From: Agrococcus sediminis
GTDB taxonomy: Bacteria; Actinomycetota; Actinomycetes; Actinomycetales; Microbacteriaceae
DNA length: 64,000 bases
NCBI RefSeq assembly: GCF_007923295.1
Contig: NZ_VOIR01000015.1
Span: 138,161-202,160, forward strand
Direction: 5' to 3'
Shown: piece after piece, positions 1-8,774 of the stretch
Layout: the number at the start of each line of letters is the position of its first letter
How positions within the stretch are numbered: position 1 is the first letter of the stretch
Position numbers and translations under genes: made by a program
The notes under the pieces: model-generated
Seen by the model: only the letters and a program-made list of their open reading frames with translations
Database searches by the model: none
Told to the model about the DNA's origin: nothing

Positions 1-51
1 CCGGGATACGGTGGCGAGGCGGCCACGGCGGCCGGCGCACCGAGGAGGATC

Positions 52-1371
52 ATGTCCGAGCACCAGCTCCACCCGGCCGACGGCGACCGCGCGCGCGAGC
101 TCGACCGCCTCATCCTCCACTCCTGGTCGAAGCACGGCTCGACGAACCCCTTCACCGTCGCGCGCGGCGAGGGCGTGCGGCTCTGGGACCACGACGGGCG
201 CGAGTACCTCGACTTCTCGAGCCAGCTCGTCAACACCAACATCGGCCACGCGCATCCGCGGGTCGTCGAGGCCATCCAGCGCCAGGCGGCCGAGCTCGCC
301 ACCGTCGCCCCCGCCACCACGAACCTGCGCCGCAGCGAGGCCGCCGAGCGCATCCTCTCGACGATCGATGGCCTCGCGGCGGTCTTCTTCACGAACGGCG
401 GGGCGGATGCGGTCGAGAACGCCATCCGGATGGCGCGCGTGCACACCGGCCGCACGAAGGTGCTCTCGCACTACCGGTCGTACCACGGCAACACCGGCGC
501 CGCGATCAACGCGACCGGCGACCACCGCCGCCTCGGCAACGAGTTCGCGCTCGGCCACGTGCACTGCTTCGGGCCGTTCCTCTACCGCTCGGAGTTCTGG
601 GCGACGAGCGAGGAGCAGGAGGGCGAGCGGGCGCTGCAGCATGCGCGCCGCGTGATCGAGTCGGAGGGCCCGGAGACGTTCGCCGCCATCCTCGTCGAGC
701 CCGTGCCCGGCACCGCCGGCATCCTCGTGCCGCCGCCCGGCTACCTGCAGGGGCTGCGCGAGCTCGCCGACCGCCACGGCATCGTGCTCATCCTCGACGA
801 GGTGATGGCGGGCTTCGGCCGCACGGGGCACTGGTTCGCGCACCAGCACGACGGCGTGCGGCCCGACCTCGTCACCTTCGCGAAGGGCGTGAACTCGGGC
901 TACGTGCCGGTCGGCGGCGTCATCATCGCCGAGCACATCCTCGGCACCTTCCGCGAGCGGCCCATCCCCGGCGGCCTCACCTACGCGGGCCACCCGCTCG
1001 CCGCCGCCTCGATCGTCGCCACCATCGACGCGATGACCGACGAGCGCATCGTCGAGCGCGCCGCCCACCTCGGCGCCGACATCCTCGGCCCGGGCCTGCG
1101 CGCGCTCGCCGAGCGGCACCCCATCATCGGCGAGGTGCGCGGCCGCGGCTGCTTCTGGGCGCTCGACCTCGTGGCCGACCGCGGCACGCGCGAGCCCGTC
1201 GACGCATCCGTCGTCGCGCGGCTGAAGGCCCTGCTGCTCGAGCGCGGCTACGTGCCGTTCACCGCCGACAACCGCATCCACGTGACGCCGCCGCTCGTGA
1301 TGGGCGACGACGACGCGCGCGTGGGCCTCGCGATCCTCGACGAGGCGCTCGCGGCGCTCGGGTCGCCCTGA
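52..1371 (+). CDS. Class III PLP-dependent aminotransferase
   Basis: A 439-residue fold-type I aminotransferase of class III (the family of taurine/beta-alanine-pyruvate, 4-aminobutyrate and ornithine aminotransferases). It should move an amino group from an omega-amino donor to a keto acid in the cytoplasm. Visible landmarks are the LDEVMAGFGRTG segment with Asp249, which contacts the PLP ring nitrogen, and the FAKG motif whose Lys278 would form the Schiff base. Length is normal for the family. The ATG follows a strong GAGGAGGAT ribosome site. The frame stays open to the window edge, so an upstream start cannot be excluded. The substrate cannot be told from sequence, and the following gene has its own promoter. 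Confidence 0.9.
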   Translation: MSEHQLHPADGDRARELDRLILHSWSKHGSTNPFTVARGEGVRLWDHDGREYLDFSSQLVNTNIGHAHPRVVEAIQRQAAELATVAPATTNLRRSEAAERILSTIDGLAAVFFTNGGADAVENAIRMARVHTGRTKVLSHYRSYHGNTGAAINATGDHRRLGNEFALGHVHCFGPFLYRSEFWATSEEQEGERALQHARRVIESEGPETFAAILVEPVPGTAGILVPPPGYLQGLRELADRHGIVLILDEVMAGFGRTGHWFAHQHDGVRPDLVTFAKGVNSGYVPVGGVIIAEHILGTFRERPIPGGLTYAGHPLAAASIVATIDAMTDERIVERAAHLGADILGPGLRALAERHPIIGEVRGRGCFWALDLVADRGTREPVDASVVARLKALLLERGYVPFTADNRIHVTPPLVMGDDDARVGLAILDEALAALGSP

Positions 1372-1470
1372 CCCTCGTCCGTCGACCGGCTCCGTGCGCC
1401 GTCGACCGGATGGTCCGGTCGGGCGCGCACCTGGCCGGTCGACGCACGCGGCTCCGCAGCGAACGGCTGG

Positions 1471-1476
1471 CAGACT
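1471..1476 (+). promoter_or_regulatory. Leaderless -10 hexamer CAGACT
   Basis: CAGACT lies at -13 to -8 of the ATG at 1484, where a -10 element sits if transcription begins at the start codon. No Shine-Dalgarno sequence precedes this ATG. Confidence 0.45.
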
Positions 1477-1483
1477 GGCCCGC

Positions 1484-2200
1484 ATGAGCATCCACCTGCT
1501 GGGCGGCGGCTGGGCCGACGACGAGTCGCGCTGGACCGGCCGCTTCGTCGCCGAGGCCCGCGAACGCGCCGAGGGCGCCCCCGTCATCGTCTGCGTGCTG
1601 TGGGCGAAGACCGAGTCGGAGGGCGCCGGCTGGCACGACGACTACGTCGACGACCTGACGAAGCTCGGCGCCGGCGAGGTGCGCATCGTGCAGCTCAGCC
1701 CGGAGCGGCAGCTGCAGCCGACCGACCTCGGCAACGCGGAGGGCATCTTCGTCGGCGGCGGGCTCACGCCCGGCTACCACGCCGCGATCATGCCGGCGGC
1801 CGACACGATCCGCGGCCTCGTCGCATCCGGCGTGCCCTACGCGGGCTTCTCGGCCGGCGCGATGATCGCGGGCGACGTGGCGCTGCTCGGCGGCTGGCGC
1901 ATCGGCGGCGTGCCGGTGTGCGCCGAGACGAGCGGCGAGGGCCTCGACGAGGTGACGCTCGACGCGGGCCTCGGCCTCGTCGACCTCGTCGTCGACGTGC
2001 ACGCCGCGCAGTACGGAACGCTCTCGCGGGCCGTCGCGATCGTGCACGCGGGGCTCGCCGAGCGGGTGGTGGCGATCGACGAGAACACCTCGCTCATCGT
2101 CGGCTCCGGCGGGCTGCAGGTCGCGGGCGACGGCTCCGTCTGGACCGCCGACCGCGCCGGCGACACCGACCGGGTCGCCGTCGGCGTGCTGGCCGCATGA
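1484..2200 (+). CDS. Peptidase S51 / cyanophycinase-like protein
   Basis: A 238-residue member of the S51 (class I glutamine amidotransferase-like) fold. The nucleophile-elbow sequence GFSAGA places the catalytic Ser at about residue 123, and GGGLTPGYH resembles the oxyanion-side loop. Family members include alpha-aspartyl dipeptidase and cyanophycinase, so hydrolysis of Asp-containing dipeptides is possible but unproven. The ATG at 1484 is chosen because the protein begins directly with the first beta strand (SIHLLGGGW) and a leaderless-type hexamer precedes it. Its stop overlaps the ung start by 4 bases (ATGA), so the two are co-translated. Confidence 0.8.
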   Translation: MSIHLLGGGWADDESRWTGRFVAEARERAEGAPVIVCVLWAKTESEGAGWHDDYVDDLTKLGAGEVRIVQLSPERQLQPTDLGNAEGIFVGGGLTPGYHAAIMPAADTIRGLVASGVPYAGFSAGAMIAGDVALLGGWRIGGVPVCAETSGEGLDEVTLDAGLGLVDLVVDVHAAQYGTLSRAVAIVHAGLAERVVAIDENTSLIVGSGGLQVAGDGSVWTADRAGDTDRVAVGVLAA

Positions 2201-2913
2201 CGCCGCGGCCGCTCGCCGAGCTCATCGACCCGGGGTGGGCGGATGCGCTCGCGGGCGTCGAGGAGGTCGTGCACGGCCTCGGCGACCGGCTGCGCGCGGA
2301 GGCCGCCGAGGGGCGGCCGTGGCTGCCCGCGGGCGACGCGGTGCTGCGCGCGTTCGCGCAGCCGATGGACGACGTGAAGGCGCTCATCGTCGGCCAGGAC
2401 CCGTACCCGACGCCGGGGCACCCGATCGGGCTGTCGTTCGCGGTCGAGCGGCACGTGCGCCCGCTGCCGCGCTCGCTGCAGAACATCTACCGCGAGCTGC
2501 GCGACGACCTGGGCCACGAGCCGGCCGCCCACGGCGACCTGACCGCGTGGAGCGAGCAGGGCGTGCTGCTGCTGAACCGCGTGCTCACGGTCGGCGCGGG
2601 AGCGCCCGCCTCGCACCGCGGCTGGGGCTGGGAGCAGGTGACCGAGGCCGCGATCCGCGCGCTCGTCGCCCGTCGGCGCCCCGACGGCTCGCGTGCGCCG
2701 CTCGTCGCGATCCTGTGGGGTGCGCAGGCGCAGTCCCTCGCGCCGCTCCTCGACGACGTGCCGACGATCGCCTCCCCGCACCCGTCACCGCTGAGCGCGA
2801 GCCGCGGCTTCTTCGGCTCGCGGCCCTTCTCGCGCGCCGACGCCGCGCTCGCGGCGCAGGGAGCGGCGCCCGTCGACTGGCGCATCCCGGCCGAGGCCGA
2901 GGCGGCCGGCTGA
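2197..2913 (+). CDS. ung: Uracil-DNA glycosylase, family 1
   Basis: Removes uracil from DNA as the first step of base excision repair. The 238-residue protein has the family-1 water-activating motif [16 protein letters not shown], with the catalytic Asp at residue 68, and the minor-groove loop [17 protein letters not shown] with His195. Both match active enzymes. It overlaps the S51-like gene upstream by 4 bases and shares its final A with the ATG of the acetyltransferase downstream. These three genes therefore form a translationally coupled unit, though no functional link is obvious. Confidence 0.96.
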   Translation: MTPRPLAELIDPGWADALAGVEEVVHGLGDRLRAEAAEGRPWLPAGDAVLRAFAQPMDDVKALIVGQDPYPTPGHPIGLSFAVERHVRPLPRSLQNIYRELRDDLGHEPAAHGDLTAWSEQGVLLLNRVLTVGAGAPASHRGWGWEQVTEAAIRALVARRRPDGSRAPLVAILWGAQAQSLAPLLDDVPTIASPHPSPLSASRGFFGSRPFSRADAALAAQGAAPVDWRIPAEAEAAG

Positions 2914-3500
2914 TGCTGCCCGAGGAGTACGAGCGCCGCCGCCGCCTGCCCCGCCACCTGCGCGACCCCGAGCACCGCGACCCCGACTTCGCCTTCCGCA
3001 TCCGGCCCGCCGAGGCGGCCGACCTGCCCGCGATCCGCGACATCTACCGCCACTTCGTGCTCAACTCGACGGTCACCTTCGACGAGCGGCCGAAGACGCT
3101 CGGCCAGTGGCGGCGCACGCTGCGGGAGACGGGCGAGCTGCGGCTGCCGTTCCTCGTGGCCGAGAGCGCGACCGGCACGGTGCTCGGCTACGCGCTGACG
3201 CAGCCGTGGAAGCAGCGCAGCGCCTACCGCTACACGGTCGAGTCGTCGGTCTACCTCGCGCCGGCGGCCGCCGGCCGCGGCCTCGGCCGCGCCCTCATGG
3301 AGGCGCTCATCGAGGCGACCCGCGAGCGCGGCGTGCGCGAGATGATCGCGGTGATCGCCGATCAGGGGGCGGATGCGTCGATCGCGCTGCACGAGCGCCT
3401 CGGCTTCGAGGAGATCGGGCGGATGGGCCGGGTCGGCGTGAAGTTCGGGCGGGAGCTCGGGATCGTGCTGCTGCAGAAGTCGTTGCGCAAGCGGCGCTGA
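2913..3500 (+). CDS. GNAT family N-acetyltransferase, phosphinothricin-acetyltransferase-like
   Basis: A 195-residue GNAT acetyltransferase. After a charged N-terminal tail of about 28 residues, the fold runs from FRIRPAEAADLPAIRDIY to the C-terminus. AAAGRGLGRALMEALI supplies the Q/RxxGxG/A acetyl-CoA pyrophosphate-binding loop. The core NSTVTFDERPKT and YALTQPWKQRSAYRYTVESSVYL resemble the Pat/Bar subgroup that acetylates phosphinothricin or related amino compounds. The natural substrate is unknown. It overlaps ung by one base (TGATG) and ends the short operon. Confidence 0.85.
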   Translation: MLPEEYERRRRLPRHLRDPEHRDPDFAFRIRPAEAADLPAIRDIYRHFVLNSTVTFDERPKTLGQWRRTLRETGELRLPFLVAESATGTVLGYALTQPWKQRSAYRYTVESSVYLAPAAAGRGLGRALMEALIEATRERGVREMIAVIADQGADASIALHERLGFEEIGRMGRVGVKFGRELGIVLLQKSLRKRR

Positions 3501-3602
3501 GGGTAGCCGCAGGGTTCCGTAACAGCGTTTGCGAATGCCGGCCGCGGCGGAGGATGCTGACGCTGAGCGGCGGTGCACCACCGCTGCAGGAAGGTCGTCG
3601 CC

Positions 3603-3998
3603 ATGGCCGTCGCGCAGCATCGAGCCCCCACCGTCTTCGCCGTGCCGACCGGGTGGGCGGTCGCCGCCGCGCTCGGCGCGGGCGTGCTCATCGGAGTCCT
3701 GCTCGGGGTGCTGTTCTCGCCCGACGCGCAGGGCCTGCAGGTCGGCGTCACGTACGGCGCGATCCTCGGGCTGCCCGCGGCGGTCGCCGTCGTCTTCTCG
3801 CGCCGGTCGATGCAGCAGGGCACCCAGCTGTGGATGCTCGGCCTCGTCGCGGTGGCCTCGGTCGCGATCATGGCGGCGCTGCTGTTCGCGCTCTCGCAGC
3901 TCAGCCTCGCGATGGCGCCGGCAGGCCTCGTGCTCGGCGCCGCGACCGCGATCGTGGCGCTGCTGGTCGGGCTCTGGACGGCGCACCGGAGCGCGTAG
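3603..3998 (+). CDS. Small hypothetical membrane protein with four helices
   Basis: 131 residues, mostly hydrophobic, with four predicted transmembrane segments at roughly residues 15-36, 45-63, 71-95 and 100-125 and a short cytoplasmic-like N-terminus. The ATG at 3603 has a GGAAGG ribosome site 8 bases upstream; an earlier GTG at 3573 lacks one. Similar small integral membrane proteins are common in Microbacteriaceae, but I recognise no functional domain. It is transcribed separately from ung and the acetyltransferase after a gap of about 100 bases. Confidence 0.65.
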   Translation: MAVAQHRAPTVFAVPTGWAVAAALGAGVLIGVLLGVLFSPDAQGLQVGVTYGAILGLPAAVAVVFSRRSMQQGTQLWMLGLVAVASVAIMAALLFALSQLSLAMAPAGLVLGAATAIVALLVGLWTAHRSA

Positions 3999-4091
3999 GC
4001 AGGGCGGCGCGCGCGCTCGCGACATCGTCCGGCCGCGCCGCGCTCCGGGGCATGGCCGCGCCACAGCGGCCCGCGGGAGACTGAGCGCACC

Positions 4092-5084
4092 ATGCACCGC
4101 ACCCTCGTCTGGCTCGCCGCGCTCGTGCTGGCGCTGCCGCCGCTCGTCATCGCCGCGAGCTGGGCGGTGCTCGCGCCCGAGCTGCCGAGCCGCATCGCGA
4201 CCCACTGGTCCGACGCGGGGGTCGCCGACGGCGTCTCGGAGACGACGCCGATGGGCATCGGGCTGCTCGCCGCGACCGGGGCGATGCTCGTCGCGGCGCT
4301 CGTGCTCGCGGCGCTGCGCATCGACGACGGCGCGCGCGCCGTGGTGCTGTCGATCATGGCCGGCGTCAGCGCCATGCTCGCGGCCGCCTGGGTGATCTCG
4401 GCGGTGACGACGATCGAGGCGGGCAGCGCCGAGCAGGCGGTGCTCGGGCCGTGGCTCGCGCTGCTCCTCGGCTCGGTGCTCCTGCTCGTGGTGCCGTGGC
4501 TCATCCACCCTCGCGGCGAGGTGCGGGTGCGCGACACCGATCCGCCGCTGCCGCTCGAGCCGACCGACGCCGAGGGCTGGAGCGCCGACGCGCAGTCGCC
4601 CGCATTCTTCCTGCTCGGCATCGCGCTGCTCCTCGGCGGCATCCTCGCGGCGCTGCTGCTCCCGCTCGGCGACGGGCCGGTGGCGCGGGTGCTGCTCGCG
4701 CTCGTGCTGCTGCTGGCGGCCGCCGTGGTGATCGGCATCGCCCGCATCCGCGTCGTCGTCGACGCGGACGGGCTGCGCGTGCGCAGCGCCCTGCTCGGCT
4801 TCCCGCTGCGGCGCATCCCGACCGCGCGCATCCGCGTCGCCGAGGCGAGGCTCGTCGAGCCGCTGCACTGGGGCGGATGGGGCTACCGGGGCCTGCCGGG
4901 GCACGTGGCGGTCGTGCTGCGGCGCGGCCCCGGCATCGTCGTCACCACGCGCGAGGGCGCGCGCTTCGCCGTCACCGTCGACGGAGCCCAGGCGGGCGCG
5001 GCGGTGCTGGCCGGCGTCGTCGCCCGGCACCGCGCGGGGGAGCGCGAGGCCGACGACGGGCCGTGGGCGCAGCCCGAGCCGTGA
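4092..5084 (+). CDS. DUF1648-domain membrane protein
   Basis: 330 residues. The N-terminus has a hydrophobic helix followed by the DUF1648 signature ELPSRIATHWSDAGVADG (residues about 29-46), as in SdpI-type and related membrane proteins. Four or five more transmembrane segments follow, with a loop rich in Asp/Pro around 140-170. The last 100 residues look like a membrane-associated PH-like beta domain (DADGLRVRSALLGFPLRRIP and GGWGYRGLPG), a common actinobacterial arrangement. No enzymatic motif is visible. It may act in envelope homeostasis, which is a guess from the domain pairing only. Confidence 0.75.
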   Translation: MHRTLVWLAALVLALPPLVIAASWAVLAPELPSRIATHWSDAGVADGVSETTPMGIGLLAATGAMLVAALVLAALRIDDGARAVVLSIMAGVSAMLAAAWVISAVTTIEAGSAEQAVLGPWLALLLGSVLLLVVPWLIHPRGEVRVRDTDPPLPLEPTDAEGWSADAQSPAFFLLGIALLLGGILAALLLPLGDGPVARVLLALVLLLAAAVVIGIARIRVVVDADGLRVRSALLGFPLRRIPTARIRVAEARLVEPLHWGGWGYRGLPGHVAVVLRRGPGIVVTTREGARFAVTVDGAQAGAAVLAGVVARHRAGEREADDGPWAQPEP

Positions 5085-5114
5085 GCGTCGGCGCGCCGTG
5101 TCGGTGCGCGGTGC

Positions 5115-5120
5115 CACGAT
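5115..5120 (+). promoter_or_regulatory. Leaderless -10 hexamer CACGAT
   Basis: CACGAT lies at -13 to -8 of the ATG at 5128; no ribosome site is present. The hexamer resembles the TACGAT found at the same distance before argS. Confidence 0.4.
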
Positions 5121-5127
5121 GGACGGC

Positions 5128-5529
5128 ATGACGGAGTTCGAGGCCTGGCGGGCGTCGCGGGAGCAGGCAGACGTGAGCGCAGCGGCGGCGGCCGCGGCCG
5201 ACGACGTGCGCGCGACGGTCACCGACCTGGGCCCCGGCTTCTGGATGGTGTCGGTCGCGGGCGCCACGCGCGGCTTCATCACGCAGATCGAGGTGAAGGG
5301 CGAGGTGCGCTTCGAGGCGCGCCTGCGCCACGTGAACCCCGGCCAGGGCACGCGCATCGGCGAGTACTGGGAGATCGAGAAGGCGGTGCTCGCGATCCTC
5401 GCCGAGCCGTCGCGGGTCGTCGGCCGCGACCCGTTCCGCGAGCTGACGAACTACGCGACCCGCGACGAGATGCGCGAGCGCACCGAGCGCAGGCGCCTGC
5501 AGCGGCGCGCGGGCCGGTACTTCGGGTGA
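5128..5529 (+). CDS. Conserved hypothetical protein, 133 aa
   Basis: A soluble protein of 133 residues with an Ala-rich N-terminal helix, a central beta-rich part (GFWMVSVAGATRGFITQIEVKG) and a very basic C-terminal tail (RERTERRRLQRRAGRYFG). I recognise no family. The ATG at 5128 is preferred over an in-frame ATG nine bases earlier because of the hexamer spacing. The stop overlaps the GTG of the amidase by 4 bases, so the pair is probably co-translated. Confidence 0.65.
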   Translation: MTEFEAWRASREQADVSAAAAAAADDVRATVTDLGPGFWMVSVAGATRGFITQIEVKGEVRFEARLRHVNPGQGTRIGEYWEIEKAVLAILAEPSRVVGRDPFRELTNYATRDEMRERTERRRLQRRAGRYFG

Positions 5530-6956
5530 GCGCGCTCCACGAGCTGGGCGCCCTCGACCTGTGGCGGCACCTGCACGCGCGCGACGTGAGCGCCGTCGAG
5601 GTCGCGCAGCACTTCCTCGAGCGCATCGAGCGCGTCGACGACGCGCACGCCTTCGTGCACGTCGACGCCGAGCTCGCGCTCGCCCGCGCCCGAGCCGTCG
5701 ACGACGCAGACGACCGCACCGGGCTCATCCACGGCCTGCCCTTCGCCGACAAGGACCTCACGCAGCGCGCCGGGCAGCCGGCGACGTTCGCGAGCCGCTG
5801 GATGGCCGGCAACGTCGCCGACGCGACCGACCCGGTCGCGCAGGTGCTCGACGACGCGGGCGGCGTCACGCTCGGCCGCACCGCCGCGCCCGAGCTCGGC
5901 TTCGCCGGCTACACCCGCTCGGCGCTGCACGGTCCGACGACGCTGCCGGGCCACCCCGGGCTCCACGCCGGCGGCTCATCGGGCGGCGCCGCGGCGGCCG
6001 TCGCGCAGGGGCTGCTGCCGTTCGCGCCCGGCTCCGACGGCGGCGGCTCCATCCGCATCCCGGCCGCCACGTGCGGCCTCGTGGGGCTGAAGCCCACCCG
6101 CGGCCGCATCCCCGCGCAGGGCGGCGTCGGCACGATCGGCGGGCTCGTCACCGCCGGCGCGATCGCGCGCTCCGTCATCGACGTCGCGCTGCTGACCGAC
6201 GCCCTCATCGGCCGCGTCAACGGCGTCGCGCCGCACGCGCTCACGCTCCGCTCGCCCGAGCGCGACGACGGCTCGCTGCTCGCCGCGGCGGTGCGCGGCG
6301 AGGGCCGCTACCGCATCGCGGTCATGACCGGCGGCACGCCCTGGGACGAGACCGACGACGTCCGCATCTCGCCCGAGGCCACGGCGGCCGTCGACGCGAC
6401 CGTCGCGGCGCTGACCGCCTTCGGGCACGAGGTGGGCGAGGTGGCGCTGCCGGATGCGTCGGGGTACCCCGAGGCGTTCACGGCGCTCTGGCGAGGCGGT
6501 GCGGCGGCGGCGCCCATCGCGCGCGAGCGCCGGCACCTGCTCGAGCCGCTCGCGCGCTGGATCGTCGAGACGAGCGACGGCCTCACCGCCGGCGGGCTCG
6601 CGCGGGCCCAGCTGTGGGCGACCGCCTTCGAGCGGCGCGTGCTCGCGGCGTTCGCGCCGTGGGACGCCGTGCTCACGCCGGCGACGGCGCTCACGCCGCG
6701 CCCCCTCGACTGGTACCCGGAGGACGGCGAGGCCGACTTCCGGCACCAGGTGCTCCACACCCCGCACACGTCGTTCGTCAACGTGACGGGGCTGCCGGCG
6801 ATCGCGCTGCCGGTGCACCGCACCACCGAGGGGCTGCCGATGGGCGTGCAGCTGATCGGCAGGCCGGGGGAGGAGGCGACGCTGCTCGCCATCGGCCGCC
6901 AGCTCGAGCGGCGCATCCCCTGGCCGCAGCGCGTCGTCGACGCGATGCGGCCCTAG
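5526..6956 (+). CDS. Amidase signature family hydrolase
   Basis: A 476-residue amidase-signature enzyme that hydrolyses carboxamides through a Ser-cisSer-Lys triad. All three residues are visible: Lys76 in FADKDL, Ser151 in GGSSGG and Ser175 in GGGSIRIPAA. Their spacing (75 and 24 residues) matches well-studied family members. The Gly/Ser-rich stretch and the GLKPTRGRIP motif are typical. It is not adjacent to gatC or gatB, so it is unlikely to be the GatA subunit; the substrate is unknown. It starts with GTG overlapping the upstream gene, and its TAG shares a CTAG palindrome with the stop of the convergent gene. Confidence 0.92.
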   Translation: MSALHELGALDLWRHLHARDVSAVEVAQHFLERIERVDDAHAFVHVDAELALARARAVDDADDRTGLIHGLPFADKDLTQRAGQPATFASRWMAGNVADATDPVAQVLDDAGGVTLGRTAAPELGFAGYTRSALHGPTTLPGHPGLHAGGSSGGAAAAVAQGLLPFAPGSDGGGSIRIPAATCGLVGLKPTRGRIPAQGGVGTIGGLVTAGAIARSVIDVALLTDALIGRVNGVAPHALTLRSPERDDGSLLAAAVRGEGRYRIAVMTGGTPWDETDDVRISPEATAAVDATVAALTAFGHEVGEVALPDASGYPEAFTALWRGGAAAAPIARERRHLLEPLARWIVETSDGLTAGGLARAQLWATAFERRVLAAFAPWDAVLTPATALTPRPLDWYPEDGEADFRHQVLHTPHTSFVNVTGLPAIALPVHRTTEGLPMGVQLIGRPGEEATLLAIGRQLERRIPWPQRVVDAMRP

Positions 6957-7456
6957 GCCGGGGGCTCGCCCGGGCGGCCGCCGGCGCGCTCAGCTGCGCG
7001 CCCGCCGGGGCGTCGCGCGGGCTTCGGCAGGTAGCCGCCCTTCACGAGGTCCGCCTCGATCTCGAAGCGGTTGCGCAGCCCGTCCTGGCCGGCGGCGAGG
7101 TACATGGGGATGAACCACAGCCCGTAGCGCTCCCACTGGCGCCGGTGCACGTCCTCGTGCTCGAGGATCTCGGGCGAGAGGGCGCTGCGCGTGAGGAACG
7201 TCGCGCCGATGGTGGTGCCGCCTCGGCCGAAGGCCCACGTGGGCAGCCCCGAGATGACGGTCAGTTCGCCCACCTGCTGCTCCTCACCGCCGAGCAGCCG
7301 CCCCCAGAGGCGTGCCGCCCGCGTCGCGAAGCGGTGCCCGGCGCGCGCCACCGGCGGCGCCGTGAGCGCCCGGAGCGCGGGCCCCGAGGCCGAGCGGCCG
7401 AGGGCGCCGATCGCGGCCCCGACCGCGTGGAGCGGGCCCGGTCGCGAATCTGCCAT
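6953..7456 (-). CDS. Hypothetical protein with an HExxH motif
   Basis: 167 residues. An Ala/Gly-rich N-terminal half leads to ILEHEDVHRRQWERYG, in which His100-Glu-Asp-Val-His104 is a perfect zincin HExxH motif. A second acidic cluster, NRFEIEADL (Glu132/Glu134), lies about 30 residues later, as in gluzincin metalloproteases. The part between is hydrophobic (LWFIPMYLAAG). This suggests a small zinc metallopeptidase or a degenerate relative, though similar actinobacterial proteins are usually left unannotated. The basic C-terminal tail is probably disordered. It starts from a leaderless-type promoter facing mshA, and its stop overlaps the amidase stop by two bases. Confidence 0.7.
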   Translation of the reverse strand: MADSRPGPLHAVGAAIGALGRSASGPALRALTAPPVARAGHRFATRAARLWGRLLGGEEQQVGELTVISGLPTWAFGRGGTTIGATFLTRSALSPEILEHEDVHRRQWERYGLWFIPMYLAAGQDGLRNRFEIEADLVKGGYLPKPARRPGGRAAERAGGRPGEPPA

Positions 7457-7463
7457 GCGGCCG

Positions 7464-7469
7464 ACGATA
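7464..7469 (-). promoter_or_regulatory. Leaderless -10 hexamer TATCGT
   Basis: Read on the minus strand, TATCGT lies at -13 to -8 of the ATG at 7456. It is divergent from the mshA hexamer; the two start codons are only 34 bases apart. Confidence 0.5.
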
Positions 7470-7478
7470 GCGCCCGGA

Positions 7479-7484
7479 TACGCT
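7479..7484 (+). promoter_or_regulatory. Leaderless -10 hexamer TACGCT for mshA
   Basis: TACGCT lies at exactly -12 to -7 of the ATG at 7491, with no Shine-Dalgarno sequence. This fits transcription starting at the A of the start codon. Confidence 0.55.
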
Positions 7485-7490
7485 GGGTGC

Positions 7491-8741
7491 ATGCGCCAGG
7501 AGCCGTACGGCCACACCCCTGGGACGCCCCTCAGGATCGCGATCGTGTCGATGCACACGTCGCCCGCCGACCGCCCGGGCAAGGGCGACGCAGGCGGGCT
7601 GAACGTGCTCGTGCTCGAGAGCGCGATGGCGCTCGCCGGCCGCGGCAACCACGTCGACGTCTTCACCCGCTCGGTCGGCGCCCCGCACGCGCACTCGCTC
7701 GCGCCGGGCGTCACGCTCTACGCGCTCGAGACGGGCGGCGGCATCGTGCGCAAGCACGAGCTGCCCAACCTCGCCGACGCCTTCGGCGACCAGCTGCAGC
7801 GCGCGGCGCTCGCCGCGACCGACCCGTACGACGTGATCCACGCGCACTACTGGCTCTCCGGGCTCGCGGTGCTGCCCGTCTCGCTCTCGCTCGGCATCCC
7901 GATCGTGCAGACGTTCCACACGCTCGCCGAGGAGAAGAACCGCCGCCTCGCCGACGGCGACCGGCCCGAGCCCGAGCGCCGCCTCCTCACCGAGCGGTAC
8001 CTCGCGAGCGAGGTCGACGCGATCGCGGCCGTCTCGCGCGCCGAGATCGACGTGCTGTGCGACGGCGTCGGCGCGCCGGCCGAGCGCGTCTGGCTCGTGC
8101 CGCCCGCGGTCGACACGACCGTCTTCCACCCCGCGCCCGTCTCCTCGCGCGAGGCGGTGCGCGCACGGCTCGGGGTGCGCGCCGACGACGGGCTCGTCGT
8201 GTGCGTCGGCCGCGTGCAGGCGGCGAAGGGCCAGGACCTCGCGGTGCGGATGCTGCCGCACCTGCCCGGCGCGGTGCTCGTGCTCGCGGGCGACGCGACG
8301 CCCGGCTCGGAGCGCTACCTCGAGTCGCTGCACGACCTCGCGCGCGAGCTCGGCGTCGCCTACCGCGTCCGTCACATCGGCAGCCTCGAGCGGCCGGCGC
8401 TCGCGCAGCTGCTCGACGCGGCCGACGTCGTCGTGGTGCCCAGCCGCACGGAGTCGTTCGGCCTGGTGCCGCTCGAGGCCGCCGCGAGCGGCACCCCGGT
8501 CGTCGCCGCGCGCGTGGGGGGCCTCATGGAGTCGGTCATCGACGGCGAGACGGGCGTGCTCGTCGACGGGCGCGACCCGGCAGAGTGGGCGGAGGCGGTG
8601 GGCGCGATCCTCGACGATGTCGACCTGCAGCTCGAGCTCGGCCTCGCCGGCCGCCGCGCCGCGAGCCGCCGCGACTGGCAGGACGTCGCGCACGAGCTCG
8701 AGGACGTCTACCGCGCGACCGCGGCGGCGCGGGCGCTGTAG
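7491..8741 (+). CDS. mshA: D-inositol-3-phosphate glycosyltransferase
   Basis: First committed enzyme of mycothiol synthesis: it transfers GlcNAc from UDP-GlcNAc to 1D-myo-inositol 3-phosphate. The 416-residue protein is a GT-B retaining glycosyltransferase of family GT4. The N-terminal SMHTSPADRPGKGDAGGLNV contains the nucleotide-sugar/inositol loop typical of MshA. The C-terminal half carries VVCVGRVQAAKGQDLAVRML and the E-x7-E motif in SRTESFGLVPLEAAASGTPV. Mycothiol is the main low-molecular-weight thiol of Actinobacteria, so the gene supports that assignment. It ends 33 bases from a convergent crotonase gene. Confidence 0.88.
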   Translation: MRQEPYGHTPGTPLRIAIVSMHTSPADRPGKGDAGGLNVLVLESAMALAGRGNHVDVFTRSVGAPHAHSLAPGVTLYALETGGGIVRKHELPNLADAFGDQLQRAALAATDPYDVIHAHYWLSGLAVLPVSLSLGIPIVQTFHTLAEEKNRRLADGDRPEPERRLLTERYLASEVDAIAAVSRAEIDVLCDGVGAPAERVWLVPPAVDTTVFHPAPVSSREAVRARLGVRADDGLVVCVGRVQAAKGQDLAVRMLPHLPGAVLVLAGDATPGSERYLESLHDLARELGVAYRVRHIGSLERPALAQLLDAADVVVVPSRTESFGLVPLEAAASGTPVVAARVGGLMESVIDGETGVLVDGRDPAEWAEAVGAILDDVDLQLELGLAGRRAASRRDWQDVAHELEDVYRATAAARAL

Positions 8742-8774
8742 CAGGTCGGCGCGCTGCAGCGCCGCCGTCCGGCG

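Noticed and set aside
2487-5357. Very long minus-strand open frame of about 950 codons opposite ung and neighbours
   Set aside because: It is an antisense artefact of the high GC content. The translation is Arg/Ala/His-rich low complexity and the plus-strand genes are clearly real. The same holds for the long frames opposite lysA-hom, rho, and atpA-atpD.
5526-6956. Glutamyl-tRNA(Gln) amidotransferase subunit A
   Set aside because: No gatC or gatB is adjacent and the sequence after the Ser nucleophile differs from GatA; a general amidase is safer.
8749-8763. Terminator between mshA and the crotonase gene
   Set aside because: Only a 5-bp stem (GGCGC/GCGCC) with a 6-base loop and no T-run; too weak in this GC context to list as a feature.
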